Part shown: one piece after another, positions 43,263 through 52,910 of the stretch | How positions within the stretch are numbered: the first letter of the stretch is position 1 | Layout: every line of letters starts with the position of its first letter | Origin: Micromonospora cabrerizensis | Lineage (GTDB): Bacteria; Actinomycetota; Actinomycetes; Mycobacteriales; Micromonosporaceae | Assembly: GCF_022230955.1 (NCBI RefSeq) | Contig: NZ_JAKKFI010000047.1 | Span: 115,651 to 179,650, forward strand | Reading direction: 5' to 3' | DNA: 64,000 nt | Notes under the pieces: model-generated | What the model saw: the letters and a program-made list of their open reading frames with translations, nothing else | Told to the model about the DNA's origin: nothing | The model's database searches: none | Program-made: the position numbers and the translations under genes

Positions 43263-44168
43263 ATGGTGGATCAGACGGAGCGGCGGGCGCCGAACCGCCC
43301 CGCCACGGTGCGACCGGTGACCCCGGGGCAGCGGGTCGCCCAGGCGGCGCGCACCGGTGGCGTGCCCACGCTGGAGTTCGCCGACATGGTGCCGTACGAC
43401 GCGTACGTGCAGGCCAGCGCCCTGCACCGGATGCAGCAGCCGCTCAGCGACGACCCGGGCGAGATGTCCTTCCTGATGGTCAGTCAGATCATGGAGCTGT
43501 ACTTCGGGCTGACCTGCCACGAGTTGCGGGAGGCCCAGCGGCTGATCCGCGCCGACCAGGTCTGGGAGGCGATGGCCCCGTTGCGCCGGGCCAAGCTGCA
43601 CCTGGAGGGGCTCAACGCCGCCTGGCAGGGCCTGCGGTGGATGAGCCCGGCCGACTTCAACCGGTTCCGCAACCTGCTCGGCGAGGCCTCCGGCTTCCAG
43701 TCGGCCATGTACCGGCAGTTGGAGTTCCTGCTCGGGCTGCGCGACCCGACGCTGATCCGCCCGTTCCGTCGGCAGACCGAGGTGTACGCGGCGCTGACCG
43801 ACGCGCTGGCCGCCCCGAGCCTCTGGGACGATGTGCTCGCGCTGCTCGCCCGACGCGGCTTCGACCTGCCCGCCGACCTGCTCGACCGGGACGTGGCCGT
43901 CGAACACGACCCGCAGCCGTCGGTCGAGGCGGCCTGGGTGCGGATCTACGACGACGGCGGCCCGGACAACCACCTGCGACTGCTCGGTGAGGCGCTGAGC
44001 GCCGTCGCCGAGGAGTTCGGCGACTGGCGGTGGAACCACGTCAAGGCGGTGCAGCGCACGATGGGCGCCAAGGTCGGCAGCGGAGGCTCCGCCGGCCTGG
44101 CGTGGCTGCAACGCAGCATGGCCCGGGTGGTCTTCCCGGAGCTGTGGTCGGCCCGCACCGCGATGTGA
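43263..44168 (+). CDS. kynA: Tryptophan 2,3-dioxygenase
   Basis: A 301-residue heme dioxygenase that opens the indole ring of tryptophan to N-formylkynurenine. Marks are LEFADMVPYDAYVQASALHR, SFLMVSQIMELYFGLTCHEL, LIRPFRRQTEVYAALTD and the heme-ligand region FGDWRWNHVKAVQRTMGAKV with the histidine. The ATG at 43263 has GGAGGGA six bases upstream; an ATG at 43230 would add 11 residues. It is the first gene of the long kyn operon, 14 bases before kynU. Confidence 0.95.
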   Translation: MVDQTERRAPNRPATVRPVTPGQRVAQAARTGGVPTLEFADMVPYDAYVQASALHRMQQPLSDDPGEMSFLMVSQIMELYFGLTCHELREAQRLIRADQVWEAMAPLRRAKLHLEGLNAAWQGLRWMSPADFNRFRNLLGEASGFQSAMYRQLEFLLGLRDPTLIRPFRRQTEVYAALTDALAAPSLWDDVLALLARRGFDLPADLLDRDVAVEHDPQPSVEAAWVRIYDDGGPDNHLRLLGEALSAVAEEFGDWRWNHVKAVQRTMGAKVGSGGSAGLAWLQRSMARVVFPELWSARTAM

Positions 44169-44182
44169 CCGGAGAGCGAGAC

Positions 44183-45523
44183 ATGCACACCCCAGAACAA
44201 GAGGCGCACCGCCTCGCCGGAGGCGAGGCCCAAGCCCACCGCCTCGCCGGAGGCGAGGCCGAAGCCCACCGCCTCGACGAGGTTGACCCGGGTCACCGGC
44301 ACCTGTTCCACGTACCCCCGGCAGACGGCGGCGACCACCCCGAGTCGGCGTACCTGGCCGGCAACTCGCTCGGCCTGCAACCCCGGGCCACCCGCGACGA
44401 ACTCCTCGCCGACCTGGACGCCTGGGCGCGGCTCGGCGTCGAGGGGCATGTCGAGGCGGCGCGGGCCTGGCTGCCGTACCACGAGTTGTTGACCGCGCCG
44501 GCCGCGCGACTGGTTGGCGGCCGACCGGCGGAGACCGTGGTGATGAACTCGCTCACGGTCAACCTGCACCTGCTGATGGTGAGTTTCTACCGCCCGGCCG
44601 GCGTGCGCACGCGCATCGTCATCGAGGACGCGGCCTTCCCGTCGGACAGCTACGCGGTGCGCAGCCAGGCCAGGTTCCACGGCCTGGACCCGGACGACAC
44701 CGTGGTCCGGCTGCGCCCGCGCGACGGTGAGGACGCCCTGCGCACCGAGGACGTGACCGACTACCTGGCCGCCGAGGGCGAGCGGGTGGCGCTGGTGCTG
44801 CTCGGCGGGGTCAACTACCTCACCGGTGAGCTGCTGGACATCCCGGCGATCACGGCTGCCGGCCGGGCGGCCGGCGCGGTGGTCGGTTGGGACCTGGCCC
44901 ACGCGGTCGGCAACGTGCCGCTGTCCCTGCACGACTGGGATGTCGACTTCGCCGCGTGGTGTTCCTACAAGTACCTCAACTCGGGCCCTGGTGCCCTGGC
45001 CGGCGTCTTCGTGCACGAGCGGCACCTCGGCGACGAGACCCTGCCCCGCTTCGAGGGGTGGTGGAGCACCGCGGCGGCCACCCGCTTCGAGATGACCCCG
45101 GTGTCGCGGCCACCCGCCACCGTGGAGGCCTGGCAGATCTCCAACCCGCCGATCTTCGCGATGGGCCCGGTGCGCACCTCGCTGGAGGTGTTCGACGCGG
45201 TCGGTATGCCGGCGTTGCGCGCGCGCAGCCTGCGGCTCACCGGCTGGTTGGAGTCGCTGCTCGACGAGGTCGTGGTGGGCCGGCCGCTGCGCGTGGTCAC
45301 CCCGCGCGACCCGGCCCGGCGGGGCTGCCAACTCTCGGTGCGCATCGGCGCCGGCAGCGCGGCGGAGCTGACCAAACGCCTGCGACACGAGCACGGCGTC
45401 ATCGCCGACGCCCGCGAACCGGACGTCGTCCGCTTCGCCCCGGTGCCCCTCTACTCCACGTACCACGACTGTTGGCGGGCCGCGGCGGCGCTCGCGGCGA
45501 CCGTGGGGAAGGTGAACCCGTGA
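44183..45523 (+). CDS. kynU: Kynureninase with repeated N-terminus
   Basis: A 446-residue fold-type I PLP enzyme that splits kynurenine or 3-hydroxykynurenine to anthranilate or 3-hydroxyanthranilate plus alanine. Marks are YLAGNSLGLQPRATRDELLA, VVMNSLTVNLHLLMVSFYRP, VGWDLAHAVGNVPLSLHDW and the PLP lysine Lys263 in WCSYKYLNSGPGALAGVFVH. Residues 9-30 are two and a half copies of HRLAGGEAxA encoded by a 30-base repeat, absent from typical kynureninases. ATG at 44183 follows GGAGAGCG. The stop overlaps the next start (GTGA). Confidence 0.95.
   Translation: MHTPEQEAHRLAGGEAQAHRLAGGEAEAHRLDEVDPGHRHLFHVPPADGGDHPESAYLAGNSLGLQPRATRDELLADLDAWARLGVEGHVEAARAWLPYHELLTAPAARLVGGRPAETVVMNSLTVNLHLLMVSFYRPAGVRTRIVIEDAAFPSDSYAVRSQARFHGLDPDDTVVRLRPRDGEDALRTEDVTDYLAAEGERVALVLLGGVNYLTGELLDIPAITAAGRAAGAVVGWDLAHAVGNVPLSLHDWDVDFAAWCSYKYLNSGPGALAGVFVHERHLGDETLPRFEGWWSTAAATRFEMTPVSRPPATVEAWQISNPPIFAMGPVRTSLEVFDAVGMPALRARSLRLTGWLESLLDEVVVGRPLRVVTPRDPARRGCQLSVRIGAGSAAELTKRLRHEHGVIADAREPDVVRFAPVPLYSTYHDCWRAAAALAATVGKVNP
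44207..44282 (+). repeat. 30-base tandem repeat inside kynU
   Basis: Copies at 44207-44236 and 44237-44266 differ by one base, and a partial third runs to 44282. Each holds the hairpin GCCTCGCC-GGA-GGCGAGGC. Confidence 0.9.
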
Positions 45524-46857
45524 CCGCGCGGCGCGACGAGGTCGCGATCATCGGTGCCGGCCTGGCCGGTTGTCTGGCCGCCTGCTTTCTGGCCCGGCGC
45601 GGCTACCCGGTGGCGCTCTACGAGCGCCGCTCCGACCCGCGGGCCGGTACGGCCGAGCGGGGCCGCTCGATCAACCTGGCGCTCTCCGAGCGCGGCCTGG
45701 ACGCGTTGCGCCGGATCGGGCTCGCCGAGCAGGTGATGACCGACGCGCTGCCGATGCGGGGCCGGATGATCCACCCGGTCGAGGGGGAGCAGCAGTTCCA
45801 GTCGTACAGCGCGGCCGGCGACCGGGCGATCAACTCGATCAGCCGGGGCGCGCTGAACAACGCCCTGCTGGACGAGGCCACCGCGCTGCCCGGTGTGCGG
45901 GTCGTCTTCGACCACCGGTTGGTCGGGCTCGACCCGACCGACGGCTCGCTGAGCTTCGAGACCCCGCAGGGCACTGTCGCCGCCAAGGCGTCGGTCGTGC
46001 TGGGTGCCGACGGCGCCGGCTCCGCGGTGCGGGGGCAGTTGCTGGCGTACGGGTTGCTGAACGAGAGCGTGGACTTCCTCGACTACGGCTACAAGGAGTT
46101 GACGATCCCGCCGCTGGGCGGGGACTTCTCCCTGGACCCGGACGCCCTGCACATCTGGCCGCGCGGCACCTCGATGATGATCGCGTTGCCGAACCCGGAC
46201 CGCTCCTTCACCTGCACGTTGTTCTGGCCCAACGACGGCGTCGGCAGCTTCGCCTCGCTGACCGGCCCGGCCGAGATCGAGCGGCACTTCGCCGAGCACT
46301 ACCCGGACGTCATCCCGCTGGCCCCGAACCTCGTCGACGACTACCAGCACAACCCGGTGGGCGTGCTCGGCACGGTTCGCTGCACGCCCTGGCAGGTCAA
46401 CGGGAGCGTCGGCCTGCTCGGGGACGCGGCGCACGCGATCGTGCCCTTCTACGGGCAGGGCGCCAACTGCGCCTTCGAGGACGTGGTCGAGCTGGACCGC
46501 TGCCTGGACGAGTGCACCGACGACTGGCTGGCGGCGCTGCCCCTGTTCCAGCGACGCCGGCAGGAGAACGCCGAGGCCATCGCGACGATGGCGCTGACCA
46601 ACTTCGTGGAGATGCGAGACAAGGTCGCCTCCCCGGTCTTCCAGGCGCGGCGGCGGGTGGAGCACGCGCTGGAGCGAGCCCTCCCCGGCCGGTACGTTTC
46701 GCAGTACGAGCTGGTGTCGTTCTCCACCACCCCGTACGCGGAGGTGCGCCGCCAGGTGCGTCGACAGCACCGGGTGCTGGGGGCGGTCGTCGGTGCGGCC
46801 GCGTTGCTGCTGGTCGGCGCGATCGGCGCGGCACTGAGCCGAGGGAGGCAGGCATGA
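45520..46857 (+). CDS. kmo: Kynurenine 3-monooxygenase
   Basis: A 445-residue FAD-dependent hydroxylase. The N-terminal Rossmann motif is AIIGAGLAGCLAACFLARRG, followed by GRSINLALSERGLDALRRIG, the FAD region SVGLLGDAAHAIVPFYGQGA and CAFEDVVELDRCLDE. It hydroxylates kynurenine at C3 with NADPH and oxygen. A final hydrophobic helix (VVGAAALLLVGAIGAALS, about residues 423-440) suggests membrane attachment, as in mitochondrial forms. It starts at GTG overlapping the kynU stop, and its stop overlaps the dehydrogenase start. Confidence 0.94.
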   Translation: MTARRDEVAIIGAGLAGCLAACFLARRGYPVALYERRSDPRAGTAERGRSINLALSERGLDALRRIGLAEQVMTDALPMRGRMIHPVEGEQQFQSYSAAGDRAINSISRGALNNALLDEATALPGVRVVFDHRLVGLDPTDGSLSFETPQGTVAAKASVVLGADGAGSAVRGQLLAYGLLNESVDFLDYGYKELTIPPLGGDFSLDPDALHIWPRGTSMMIALPNPDRSFTCTLFWPNDGVGSFASLTGPAEIERHFAEHYPDVIPLAPNLVDDYQHNPVGVLGTVRCTPWQVNGSVGLLGDAAHAIVPFYGQGANCAFEDVVELDRCLDECTDDWLAALPLFQRRRQENAEAIATMALTNFVEMRDKVASPVFQARRRVEHALERALPGRYVSQYELVSFSTTPYAEVRRQVRRQHRVLGAVVGAAALLLVGAIGAALSRGRQA

Positions 46858-48362
46858 CCGGCTTGTGGGACCCGCGACTGATGGCCGGCCACGCGCCGGG
46901 TGGCCCGCAGCGGTTGCGCAACTTCGTCGCTGGCGAGTTCGTCGACGGCGGGTCGACGTTCGCCAAGGCCAGCCCCGTCACCGGGGACCAGGTCTTCGAG
47001 GTGGACGAGGCGTCGAGGTCCACCGTGGACGACGCCGTGGCCGCCGCCCGGGCGGCTCTGCGCGGGCCGTGGGGCCGGATGGGCGAACGGGAACGCGCCG
47101 AGGTGCTGCGCCGGGTCGCCGACGAGTTGGAGCGCCGCTTCGACGATCTGGTCACCGCCGAGGTCGCCGACACCGGCAAGTCCATCGCCCAGGCCCGCAC
47201 GCTGGACATTCCTCGCGGTGCGGCGAACTTCCGGGCGTTCGCGGAGATCGTCGCGACCGCGCCCACCGAGTCGTTCACGACGGTCACCCCGACCGGTGGC
47301 CGGGCGCTCAACTACGCCCTGCGCAAGCCGGTCGGCGTGGTCGCGGTCATCGTGCCGTGGAACCTGCCACTGCTGCTGCTCACGTGGAAGGTCGCCCCGG
47401 CGCTGGCCTGCGGCAACGCCGTGGTGGTCAAGCCCAGCGAGGAGACACCCGCCTCGGCGACGGTGCTTGCCGAGGTGATGGCCGCCGCTGGCGTACCGGC
47501 CGGGGTGTTCAACCTGGTGCACGGGTTCGGGCCGGACTCGGCGGGGGAGTTCCTCACCCGCCACCCCGGAGTGGACGCGATCACCTTCACCGGCGAGTCG
47601 GCCACCGGCGGCGCGATCATGCGGGCCGCCGCCGACGGTGTGAAGGCGGTCAGCTTCGAGCTGGGCGGCAAGAACGCGGGCCTGGTCTTCGCCGACGCCG
47701 ACCTGGACGCCGCGGTGGCCGGTTCGGTGCGCTCCAGTTTCACCAATGGCGGGCAGGTGTGCCTCTGCACCGAACGCATCTACGTGCAGCGCCCGGTCTT
47801 CGAGGAGTTCACGGCCCGGCTGGCGAAGCGGGCCGGTGAGCTGACGTACGGGTGGCCGACCGACGAGGCCACCGCGACGATGCCGCTGATCTCCCACCAG
47901 CACCGGTCGAAGGTGCTCGGCGCGTACGAGCTGGCCCGCGCCGAGGGCGCCGAGGTGCTCACCGGTGGCGGCACGCCCACCTTCGGCGACGCCCGCGACG
48001 GCGGGTCGTACGTGCAGCCGACAGTGCTCACCGGGCTCGGCGCGCAGGCGCGTACCAACCGCGAGGAGATCTTCGGCCCGGTGGTGCACGTCGCGCCGTT
48101 CGACACCGAGGACGAGGCGTACGCGCTCGCCAACAGCACCGAGTACGGCCTCGCGGCGACCGTGTGGACCCGGGACGTGGGCGTCGCACACCGGGCCGGT
48201 GCCCGGCTGGATGCCGGCATCGTGTGGGTCAACACGTGGTTCCTGCGGGACCTGCGTACCCCGTTCGGCGGGGTGAAGGCGTCCGGCATCGGCCGGGAGG
48301 GCGGCGTGCACTCGCTGAACTTCTACTCCGAACTCACCAACGTCTGCGTGGACCTGTCGTGA
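46854..48362 (+). CDS. nbaE: 2-Aminomuconate semialdehyde dehydrogenase
   Basis: A 502-residue NAD-dependent aldehyde dehydrogenase. Marks are VIVPWNLPLLLLTWKVAPAL, ITFTGESATGG, FELGGKNAGLVFADADLDAA (general base Glu269) and GGQVCLCTERIYVQ (nucleophile Cys303). By its place in the pathway it oxidises 2-aminomuconate semialdehyde to 2-aminomuconate; the family also includes 2-hydroxymuconate semialdehyde dehydrogenases. It overlaps the monooxygenase gene by four bases. Just after its stop lies a 27-base direct duplication. Confidence 0.9.
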   Translation: MTGLWDPRLMAGHAPGGPQRLRNFVAGEFVDGGSTFAKASPVTGDQVFEVDEASRSTVDDAVAAARAALRGPWGRMGERERAEVLRRVADELERRFDDLVTAEVADTGKSIAQARTLDIPRGAANFRAFAEIVATAPTESFTTVTPTGGRALNYALRKPVGVVAVIVPWNLPLLLLTWKVAPALACGNAVVVKPSEETPASATVLAEVMAAAGVPAGVFNLVHGFGPDSAGEFLTRHPGVDAITFTGESATGGAIMRAAADGVKAVSFELGGKNAGLVFADADLDAAVAGSVRSSFTNGGQVCLCTERIYVQRPVFEEFTARLAKRAGELTYGWPTDEATATMPLISHQHRSKVLGAYELARAEGAEVLTGGGTPTFGDARDGGSYVQPTVLTGLGAQARTNREEIFGPVVHVAPFDTEDEAYALANSTEYGLAATVWTRDVGVAHRAGARLDAGIVWVNTWFLRDLRTPFGGVKASGIGREGGVHSLNFYSELTNVCVDLS

Positions 48363-48401
48363 GCGGTAGCGAGCGTGGACCTGTCGTGAGTCGTAGCGAG
48401 G
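48348..48401 (+). repeat. 27-base direct duplication across a stop codon
   Basis: 48348-48374 and 48375-48401 share GTGGACCTGTCGTGAG and a TAGCGAG end with two or three changes. The first copy contains the stop of the dehydrogenase gene. It is the only non-overlapping junction inside the lower pathway part of the operon. Confidence 0.85.
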
Positions 48402-48409
48402 GAGCGGGC

Positions 48410-49207
48410 ATGGAAGCTGACATCGAGGCCGCCAACCGGGAGCTGGCCGACGCCCGCAGCACCGGCAAGCCCTGCCCACCGCTGCGCGGGCGGCTGCTGC
48501 CGGAGGGTGACGTCGAGTCCGCGTACCGCGTGCAGCAGCTCCAGGCGCGGGCCTGGCAGGGCCGCGGCGAGCGCCGGGTCGGCGCGAAGATCGGGCTGAC
48601 CTCCCGGGCGGTGCAGGAGACCTTCGGGGTGTTCCAACCGGACTTCGGGATGCTGACCGACGCCATGGCGGTCGGCGACGGGGTCGAGGTGCACATCGAC
48701 CGGCTGCTCCAGCCGCGGGTCGAGGCGGAGATCGCGTTCGTGCTCGACAAGGACCTCGCCGACCCGCAGATCACCACTGTCGACCTGATCCGCGCGGTGG
48801 ACCACGTGCTGCCGGCGATCGAGATCGTCGACTCGCGCATCGCGGGCTGGGACATCTCCATCGTGGACACCGTCGCCGACAACGCCTCCAGCGGGCTCTT
48901 CGTGCTCGGCACCACGCCGCGCCGGCTCGCCGACGTGGACCTGCGACTGTGCGGGATGGTGCTGGAGCACGCCGGCGAGCCGGTCTCGGTCGGCGCGGGC
49001 GCGGCCTGCCTGGGCAACCCGCTGCACGCCCTGCACTGGTTGGCCGGCACGCTCGCTCGCGCCGGTGACCCGCTGCGCGCCGGGGACGTGGTGCTCTCCG
49101 GGGCGCTCGGCCCGATGGTGCCGGTCACCCCGGGAGCCGCGTACGAGGCACGGATCTCCGGGCTCGGCTCGGTGCGGACCTCCTTCAGCGACAGGAGCGG
49201 CCAGTGA
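48410..49207 (+). CDS. 2-Oxopent-4-dienoate hydratase
   Basis: A 265-residue protein of the fumarylacetoacetase-like hydratase/decarboxylase family. [55 protein letters not shown] (metal-binding Glu pair) and [19 protein letters not shown] are typical. The FQPDFG region favours the hydratase over the decarboxylase, which is a second family member in this operon. It adds water to 2-oxopent-4-enoate to give 4-hydroxy-2-oxovalerate. ATG at 48410 follows GAGGGAGCG, and the stop overlaps the next start. Confidence 0.88.
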   Translation: MEADIEAANRELADARSTGKPCPPLRGRLLPEGDVESAYRVQQLQARAWQGRGERRVGAKIGLTSRAVQETFGVFQPDFGMLTDAMAVGDGVEVHIDRLLQPRVEAEIAFVLDKDLADPQITTVDLIRAVDHVLPAIEIVDSRIAGWDISIVDTVADNASSGLFVLGTTPRRLADVDLRLCGMVLEHAGEPVSVGAGAACLGNPLHALHWLAGTLARAGDPLRAGDVVLSGALGPMVPVTPGAAYEARISGLGSVRTSFSDRSGQ

Positions 49208-50139
49208 CCACCAACGTGGCGGTGCTGGGATCGGGAAACATCGGCACCGATCTGATGATCAAAGTGCTGCGGCTGAGTGACAGCCTGCGAATGGTGGCGA
49301 TGGCCGGCATCGACCCGGAGTCCGACGGGCTTGCCCGGGCCCGCCGGCTCGGCGTGGCCACCACCGCCGACGGCGTGGACGGGCTGGTGGCGATGCCCGA
49401 GTTCGCCGACGTCCAGTTGGTCTTCGACGCCACCTCGGCGGGCGCGCACCGACGCCACGACGAGGTGCTGCGCGCGCACGGCCGCACGGTGGTCGACCTG
49501 ACCCCGGCCGCGCTCGGCCCGTACGTGGTGCCGCCGGTCAACCTCGACGAGCACCTGCACGAGTCGAACGTCAACATGGTGACCTGCGGCGGGCAGGCGA
49601 CAGTGCCGATCGTCGCCGCGGTACGCCGGGTCACCCCGGTGGCGTACGGGGAGATCGTCGCCTCGATCGCGTCCCGGTCGGCCGGTCCGGGCACCCGGGC
49701 CAACATCGACGAGTTCACCGAGACCACCGCTCGGGCCATCGAGGTGGTCGGTGGGGCCGAGCGGGGCAAGGCGATCATCGTGCTGAACCCGGCGGACCCA
49801 CCGCTGCTCATGCGGGACACCGTCTACTGCCTCTGCCCGGACGCGGACGCCGACACCGACGCCATCGCCGCCTCGGTGGCGGAGATGGTGGCGGCGGTGC
49901 AGGAGTACGTCCCCGGCTACCGGCTCAAGCAGGACGTGCAGTTCGACCGGGTGCAGGCGTACGTGCCGACGCTCGGGCGGCAGCTCACCGCGTTGCAGGT
50001 GTCGGTCTTCCTGGAGGTCTCCGGTGCCGGTCACTACCTGCCGGCGTACGCCGGGAACCTGGACATCATGACCTCCGCCGCGCTGCGTACCGCGGAGCGG
50101 CTGGTCGCCCTGCGTTCTTCGGAGGTGGTCGCGCCATGA
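49204..50139 (+). CDS. Acetaldehyde dehydrogenase (acetylating)
   Basis: A 311-residue enzyme that turns acetaldehyde and CoA to acetyl-CoA with NAD. Marks are [20 protein letters not shown] (NAD site), [36 protein letters not shown] with the catalytic Cys, and [19 protein letters not shown]. The family works in a channelled complex with the aldolase encoded by the next gene. GTG start overlapping the hydratase stop (GTGA) and ATG overlap with the aldolase gene. Confidence 0.96.
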   Translation: MTTNVAVLGSGNIGTDLMIKVLRLSDSLRMVAMAGIDPESDGLARARRLGVATTADGVDGLVAMPEFADVQLVFDATSAGAHRRHDEVLRAHGRTVVDLTPAALGPYVVPPVNLDEHLHESNVNMVTCGGQATVPIVAAVRRVTPVAYGEIVASIASRSAGPGTRANIDEFTETTARAIEVVGGAERGKAIIVLNPADPPLLMRDTVYCLCPDADADTDAIAASVAEMVAAVQEYVPGYRLKQDVQFDRVQAYVPTLGRQLTALQVSVFLEVSGAGHYLPAYAGNLDIMTSAALRTAERLVALRSSEVVAP

Positions 50140-51200
50140 CCGACCTGTACATCCAGGACGTGACGCTGCGCGACGGCATGCACGCCATCGCCCACCAGTA
50201 CACCGTCGAGCAGGTCCGCACCATCGCCGCCGCGCTGGACGCCGCCGGGGTGGCCGCGATCGAGGTGGCGCACGGCGACGGGCTCGCCGGTTCCAGCGTC
50301 AACTACGGCCACGGCGCGGCCAGCGACGCCGAGTGGATCTCCGCAGCCGCCGAGGTGCTCACCACGGCGAAGCTGACCACGCTGCTGCTGCCGGGCATCG
50401 GCACGATCGCCGACCTGAAGGCCGCGAAGGCTCTCGGGGTGACAAGCGTCCGGATCGCCACCCACTGCACTGAGGCGGACATCTCCGCCCAGCACATCTC
50501 CTGGGCGCGGGAGAACGGCATGGACGTGGCCGGGTTCCTGATGATGTCGCACATGAACGATCCGGCGGCGCTCGCCGGGCAGGCCAAGCTCATGGAGTCC
50601 TACGGCGCGCACTGCGTCTACGTCACCGACTCCGGCGGTCGGCTGCTGATGTCCGACGTGGCGCAGCGGGTCGACGCGTACCGGCAGGTCCTCTCCCCGG
50701 ACACGCAGATCGGCATCCACGCGCACCACAACCTGTCGCTCGGGGTCGCCAACAGCGTGCTCGCCGTCGAACACGGTCGGGTCACCGGGTCCGCCCCGGT
50801 CGGCCCGGACGCGGCGCACGGCCGGACCGTCCGCGTCGACGCGTCCCTCGCCGGCATGGGCGCGGGCGCCGGCAACGCGCCGCTGGAGGTCTTCGTGGCG
50901 GTCGCCGAGCTGCACGGCTGGAAGCACGGCTGCGACGTGTTCGCGCTGATGGACGCGGCCGACGACATCGTCCGCCCGTTGCAGGACCGGCCGGTCCAGG
51001 TGGACCGGGAGACGCTCTCCCTGGGGTACGCGGGGGTCTACTCCAGCTTCCTGCGGCACGCCGAGCGGGCCTCCACCAAGTACGGCGTGGACGTCCGGTC
51101 GATCCTGGTCGAGCTGGGCCGCCGCCGGATGGTCGGCGGCCAGGAGGACATGATCGTGGACGTCGCACTCGACCTGGCCGGCAAGGAGCAACAGTCATGA
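50136..51200 (+). CDS. 4-Hydroxy-2-oxovalerate aldolase
   Basis: A 354-residue class II TIM-barrel aldolase that splits 4-hydroxy-2-oxovalerate to pyruvate and acetaldehyde. Marks are [20 protein letters not shown] (metal Asp), [60 protein letters not shown] (metal His pair) and [20 protein letters not shown]. It passes acetaldehyde to the dehydrogenase encoded just upstream. ATG overlaps both neighbours by four bases. Confidence 0.97.
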   Translation: MTDLYIQDVTLRDGMHAIAHQYTVEQVRTIAAALDAAGVAAIEVAHGDGLAGSSVNYGHGAASDAEWISAAAEVLTTAKLTTLLLPGIGTIADLKAAKALGVTSVRIATHCTEADISAQHISWARENGMDVAGFLMMSHMNDPAALAGQAKLMESYGAHCVYVTDSGGRLLMSDVAQRVDAYRQVLSPDTQIGIHAHHNLSLGVANSVLAVEHGRVTGSAPVGPDAAHGRTVRVDASLAGMGAGAGNAPLEVFVAVAELHGWKHGCDVFALMDAADDIVRPLQDRPVQVDRETLSLGYAGVYSSFLRHAERASTKYGVDVRSILVELGRRRMVGGQEDMIVDVALDLAGKEQQS

Positions 51201-51970
51201 TCGGACCGGACATCGCCGGGATCGCCGAGAAGCTGGGCGTGGCAGCGGCCACGGCCACCGCGATTCCGCAGCTCGCCGCCGAGACCGGCCTCGACGTGGA
51301 CGCCGCGTACGGCGTGCAGGCCGCGCTGCTGCGGCGGCGGGTGGACGCCGGTGAGCGGCTCGTCGGGCTGAAGATGGGGCTGACCAGCAGGGCGAAGATG
51401 GCCCAGGTCGGCGTGGACGAGGTGATCTGGGGGCGGCTCACCAACGCGATGCGGGTGCCCGACGGTGGCGTGGTGGACCGGTCCGCGTACATCCACCCCC
51501 GGGTCGAGCCGGAGGTGGCGTTCCTGCTGGACCGGCTGCCCGAGCCGGGTGAGCCGGTCGGAGACTTCACCAGCGCGGTCCGCGCGGTCGCCCCGGCCAT
51601 CGAGCTGATCGACTCCCGGTACGCGGACTTCCGCTTCTCGCTGCCGGACGTGATCGCCGACAACACCTCGGCCGCCGCGTTCGTGATCGGGCCGTGGTCG
51701 CCGGTGCCGGCGGGGCTAAACAACCTGGGTGTGCTGCTGGAGGTCGACGGCCGGGTGGCGCAGGTCGGCTCGACGGCGGCGATCCTCGGCGATCCTCGCC
51801 GGGCCCTCGACGAGGGCATCCGGCTGGCCGGCCGGCACGGTGTGCGGCTGGAGTCCGGCTGGGTCTTCCTGGCCGGCGCCGCCACCGCCGCCGTTCCGCT
51901 GCGTCCCGGCGCCCATGTCCGTGCGGTCGTGGAGAAGCTCGGCACCGCATCGCTGCGGGCCTCGTCGTGA
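51197..51970 (+). CDS. 4-Oxalocrotonate decarboxylase
   Basis: A 257-residue member of the hydratase/decarboxylase family. [40 protein letters not shown] and [20 protein letters not shown] match the decarboxylase branch (DmpH/XylI type), where the other family member in this operon matches the hydratase. It decarboxylates 2-oxo-3-hexenedioate to 2-oxopentenoate. Overlaps the aldolase gene and the RidA-type gene by four bases each. Confidence 0.87.
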   Translation: MIGPDIAGIAEKLGVAAATATAIPQLAAETGLDVDAAYGVQAALLRRRVDAGERLVGLKMGLTSRAKMAQVGVDEVIWGRLTNAMRVPDGGVVDRSAYIHPRVEPEVAFLLDRLPEPGEPVGDFTSAVRAVAPAIELIDSRYADFRFSLPDVIADNTSAAAFVIGPWSPVPAGLNNLGVLLEVDGRVAQVGSTAAILGDPRRALDEGIRLAGRHGVRLESGWVFLAGAATAAVPLRPGAHVRAVVEKLGTASLRASS

Positions 51971-52389
51971 CCGCCCGGGTGGTGGCGGGGAAGGCCGTGC
52001 CTCGGGGGGCCTTTCCGCACGTCAAGGTCGCGGGCGGGTTCGTCTTCGTCTCCGGTACGTCGTCGCGACGGCCGGACAACAGCTTCGCCGGTGTCGAGGT
52101 GGACGGGTTCGGCACGACGAACCTCGACATCCGGGTGCAGACGCGAGCGGTCATCGAAAATGTGCGGGACCTGCTGCGCTCGGTCGGCGCGGACCTCGCC
52201 GACCTCGTCCAGGTGAGCACGTACCTGGTCAACATGAATGACTTCGGTGGCTACAACGAGGTGTGGGCGGAGTTCTTCGACGCGTCCGGGCCGACCCGCA
52301 CCACGGTGGCCGTGCACCAGTTGCCGCACCCGCACCTGCTCATCGAGATCCAGGCCGTGGCCCTTCTTCCCTCGGGAGGTCAGTCGTGA
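51967..52389 (+). CDS. nbaF: RidA-fold 2-aminomuconate deaminase
   Basis: A 140-residue YjgF/YER057c/RidA-fold protein: [58 protein letters not shown] and [20 protein letters not shown] with the arginine that binds carboxylates. In this operon it is placed to deaminate 2-aminomuconate to 4-oxalocrotonate; the substrate is inferred from context. GTG start overlaps the decarboxylase stop; its stop overlaps the dioxygenase start. Confidence 0.87.
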   Translation: MTARVVAGKAVPRGAFPHVKVAGGFVFVSGTSSRRPDNSFAGVEVDGFGTTNLDIRVQTRAVIENVRDLLRSVGADLADLVQVSTYLVNMNDFGGYNEVWAEFFDASGPTRTTVAVHQLPHPHLLIEIQAVALLPSGGQS

Positions 52390-52910
52390 GTGAGATCGCC
52401 GAACCGTTCAGCTTTCCCGGGTGGATCGCGGACAACCAGCACCTGTTGAAGCCGCCGGTGGGCAACAAGGAGATGTTCCCCGGCGGGGACGACTTCATCG
52501 TGATGGTGGTCGGTGGGCCCAACCAGCGCACCGACTTCCACGTGGACCCGTACGAGGAGTTCTTCTACCAGGTCAAGGGCAACATGCACATCAACCTCAT
52601 CACCCCGGAGGGGCCGCGTACGGTGCACGTGCGCGAGGGTCAGATGTGGATGCTGCCGCGCAACACCCCGCACTCGCCGCAGCGGCCGGAGGCCGGCTCG
52701 ATCGGCATGGTGGTCGAGCGGGTCCGTGAGGAGGGCACGCTGGAGACGTTCCAGTGGTACTGCCCGGAGTGCGGCAGCAAGGTGCACGAGGTCGAGTTGC
52801 AGGTCCGCGACATCGCCGCCGACCTACCGCCGGTGTTCCAGGCGTTCTACGCCGACGAGCAGGCACGCACCTGCGCCAACTGCGGCACCCTGCACCCGGG
52901 CAAGGGCTGA
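52386..52910 (+). CDS. nbaC: 3-Hydroxyanthranilate 3,4-dioxygenase
   Basis: A 174-residue cupin that opens the ring of 3-hydroxyanthranilate. The iron ligands are visible as His52 and Glu58 in [18 protein letters not shown] and His96 in [16 protein letters not shown]. The C-terminal part has a rubredoxin-like second iron site, Cys126/Cys129 and Cys163/Cys166 (WYCPECG, RTCANCG). It produces the semialdehyde that the next enzyme decarboxylates. GTG at 52386 overlaps the previous stop. Length is typical of bacterial forms. Confidence 0.96.
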   Translation: MSEIAEPFSFPGWIADNQHLLKPPVGNKEMFPGGDDFIVMVVGGPNQRTDFHVDPYEEFFYQVKGNMHINLITPEGPRTVHVREGQMWMLPRNTPHSPQRPEAGSIGMVVERVREEGTLETFQWYCPECGSKVHEVELQVRDIAADLPPVFQAFYADEQARTCANCGTLHPGKG

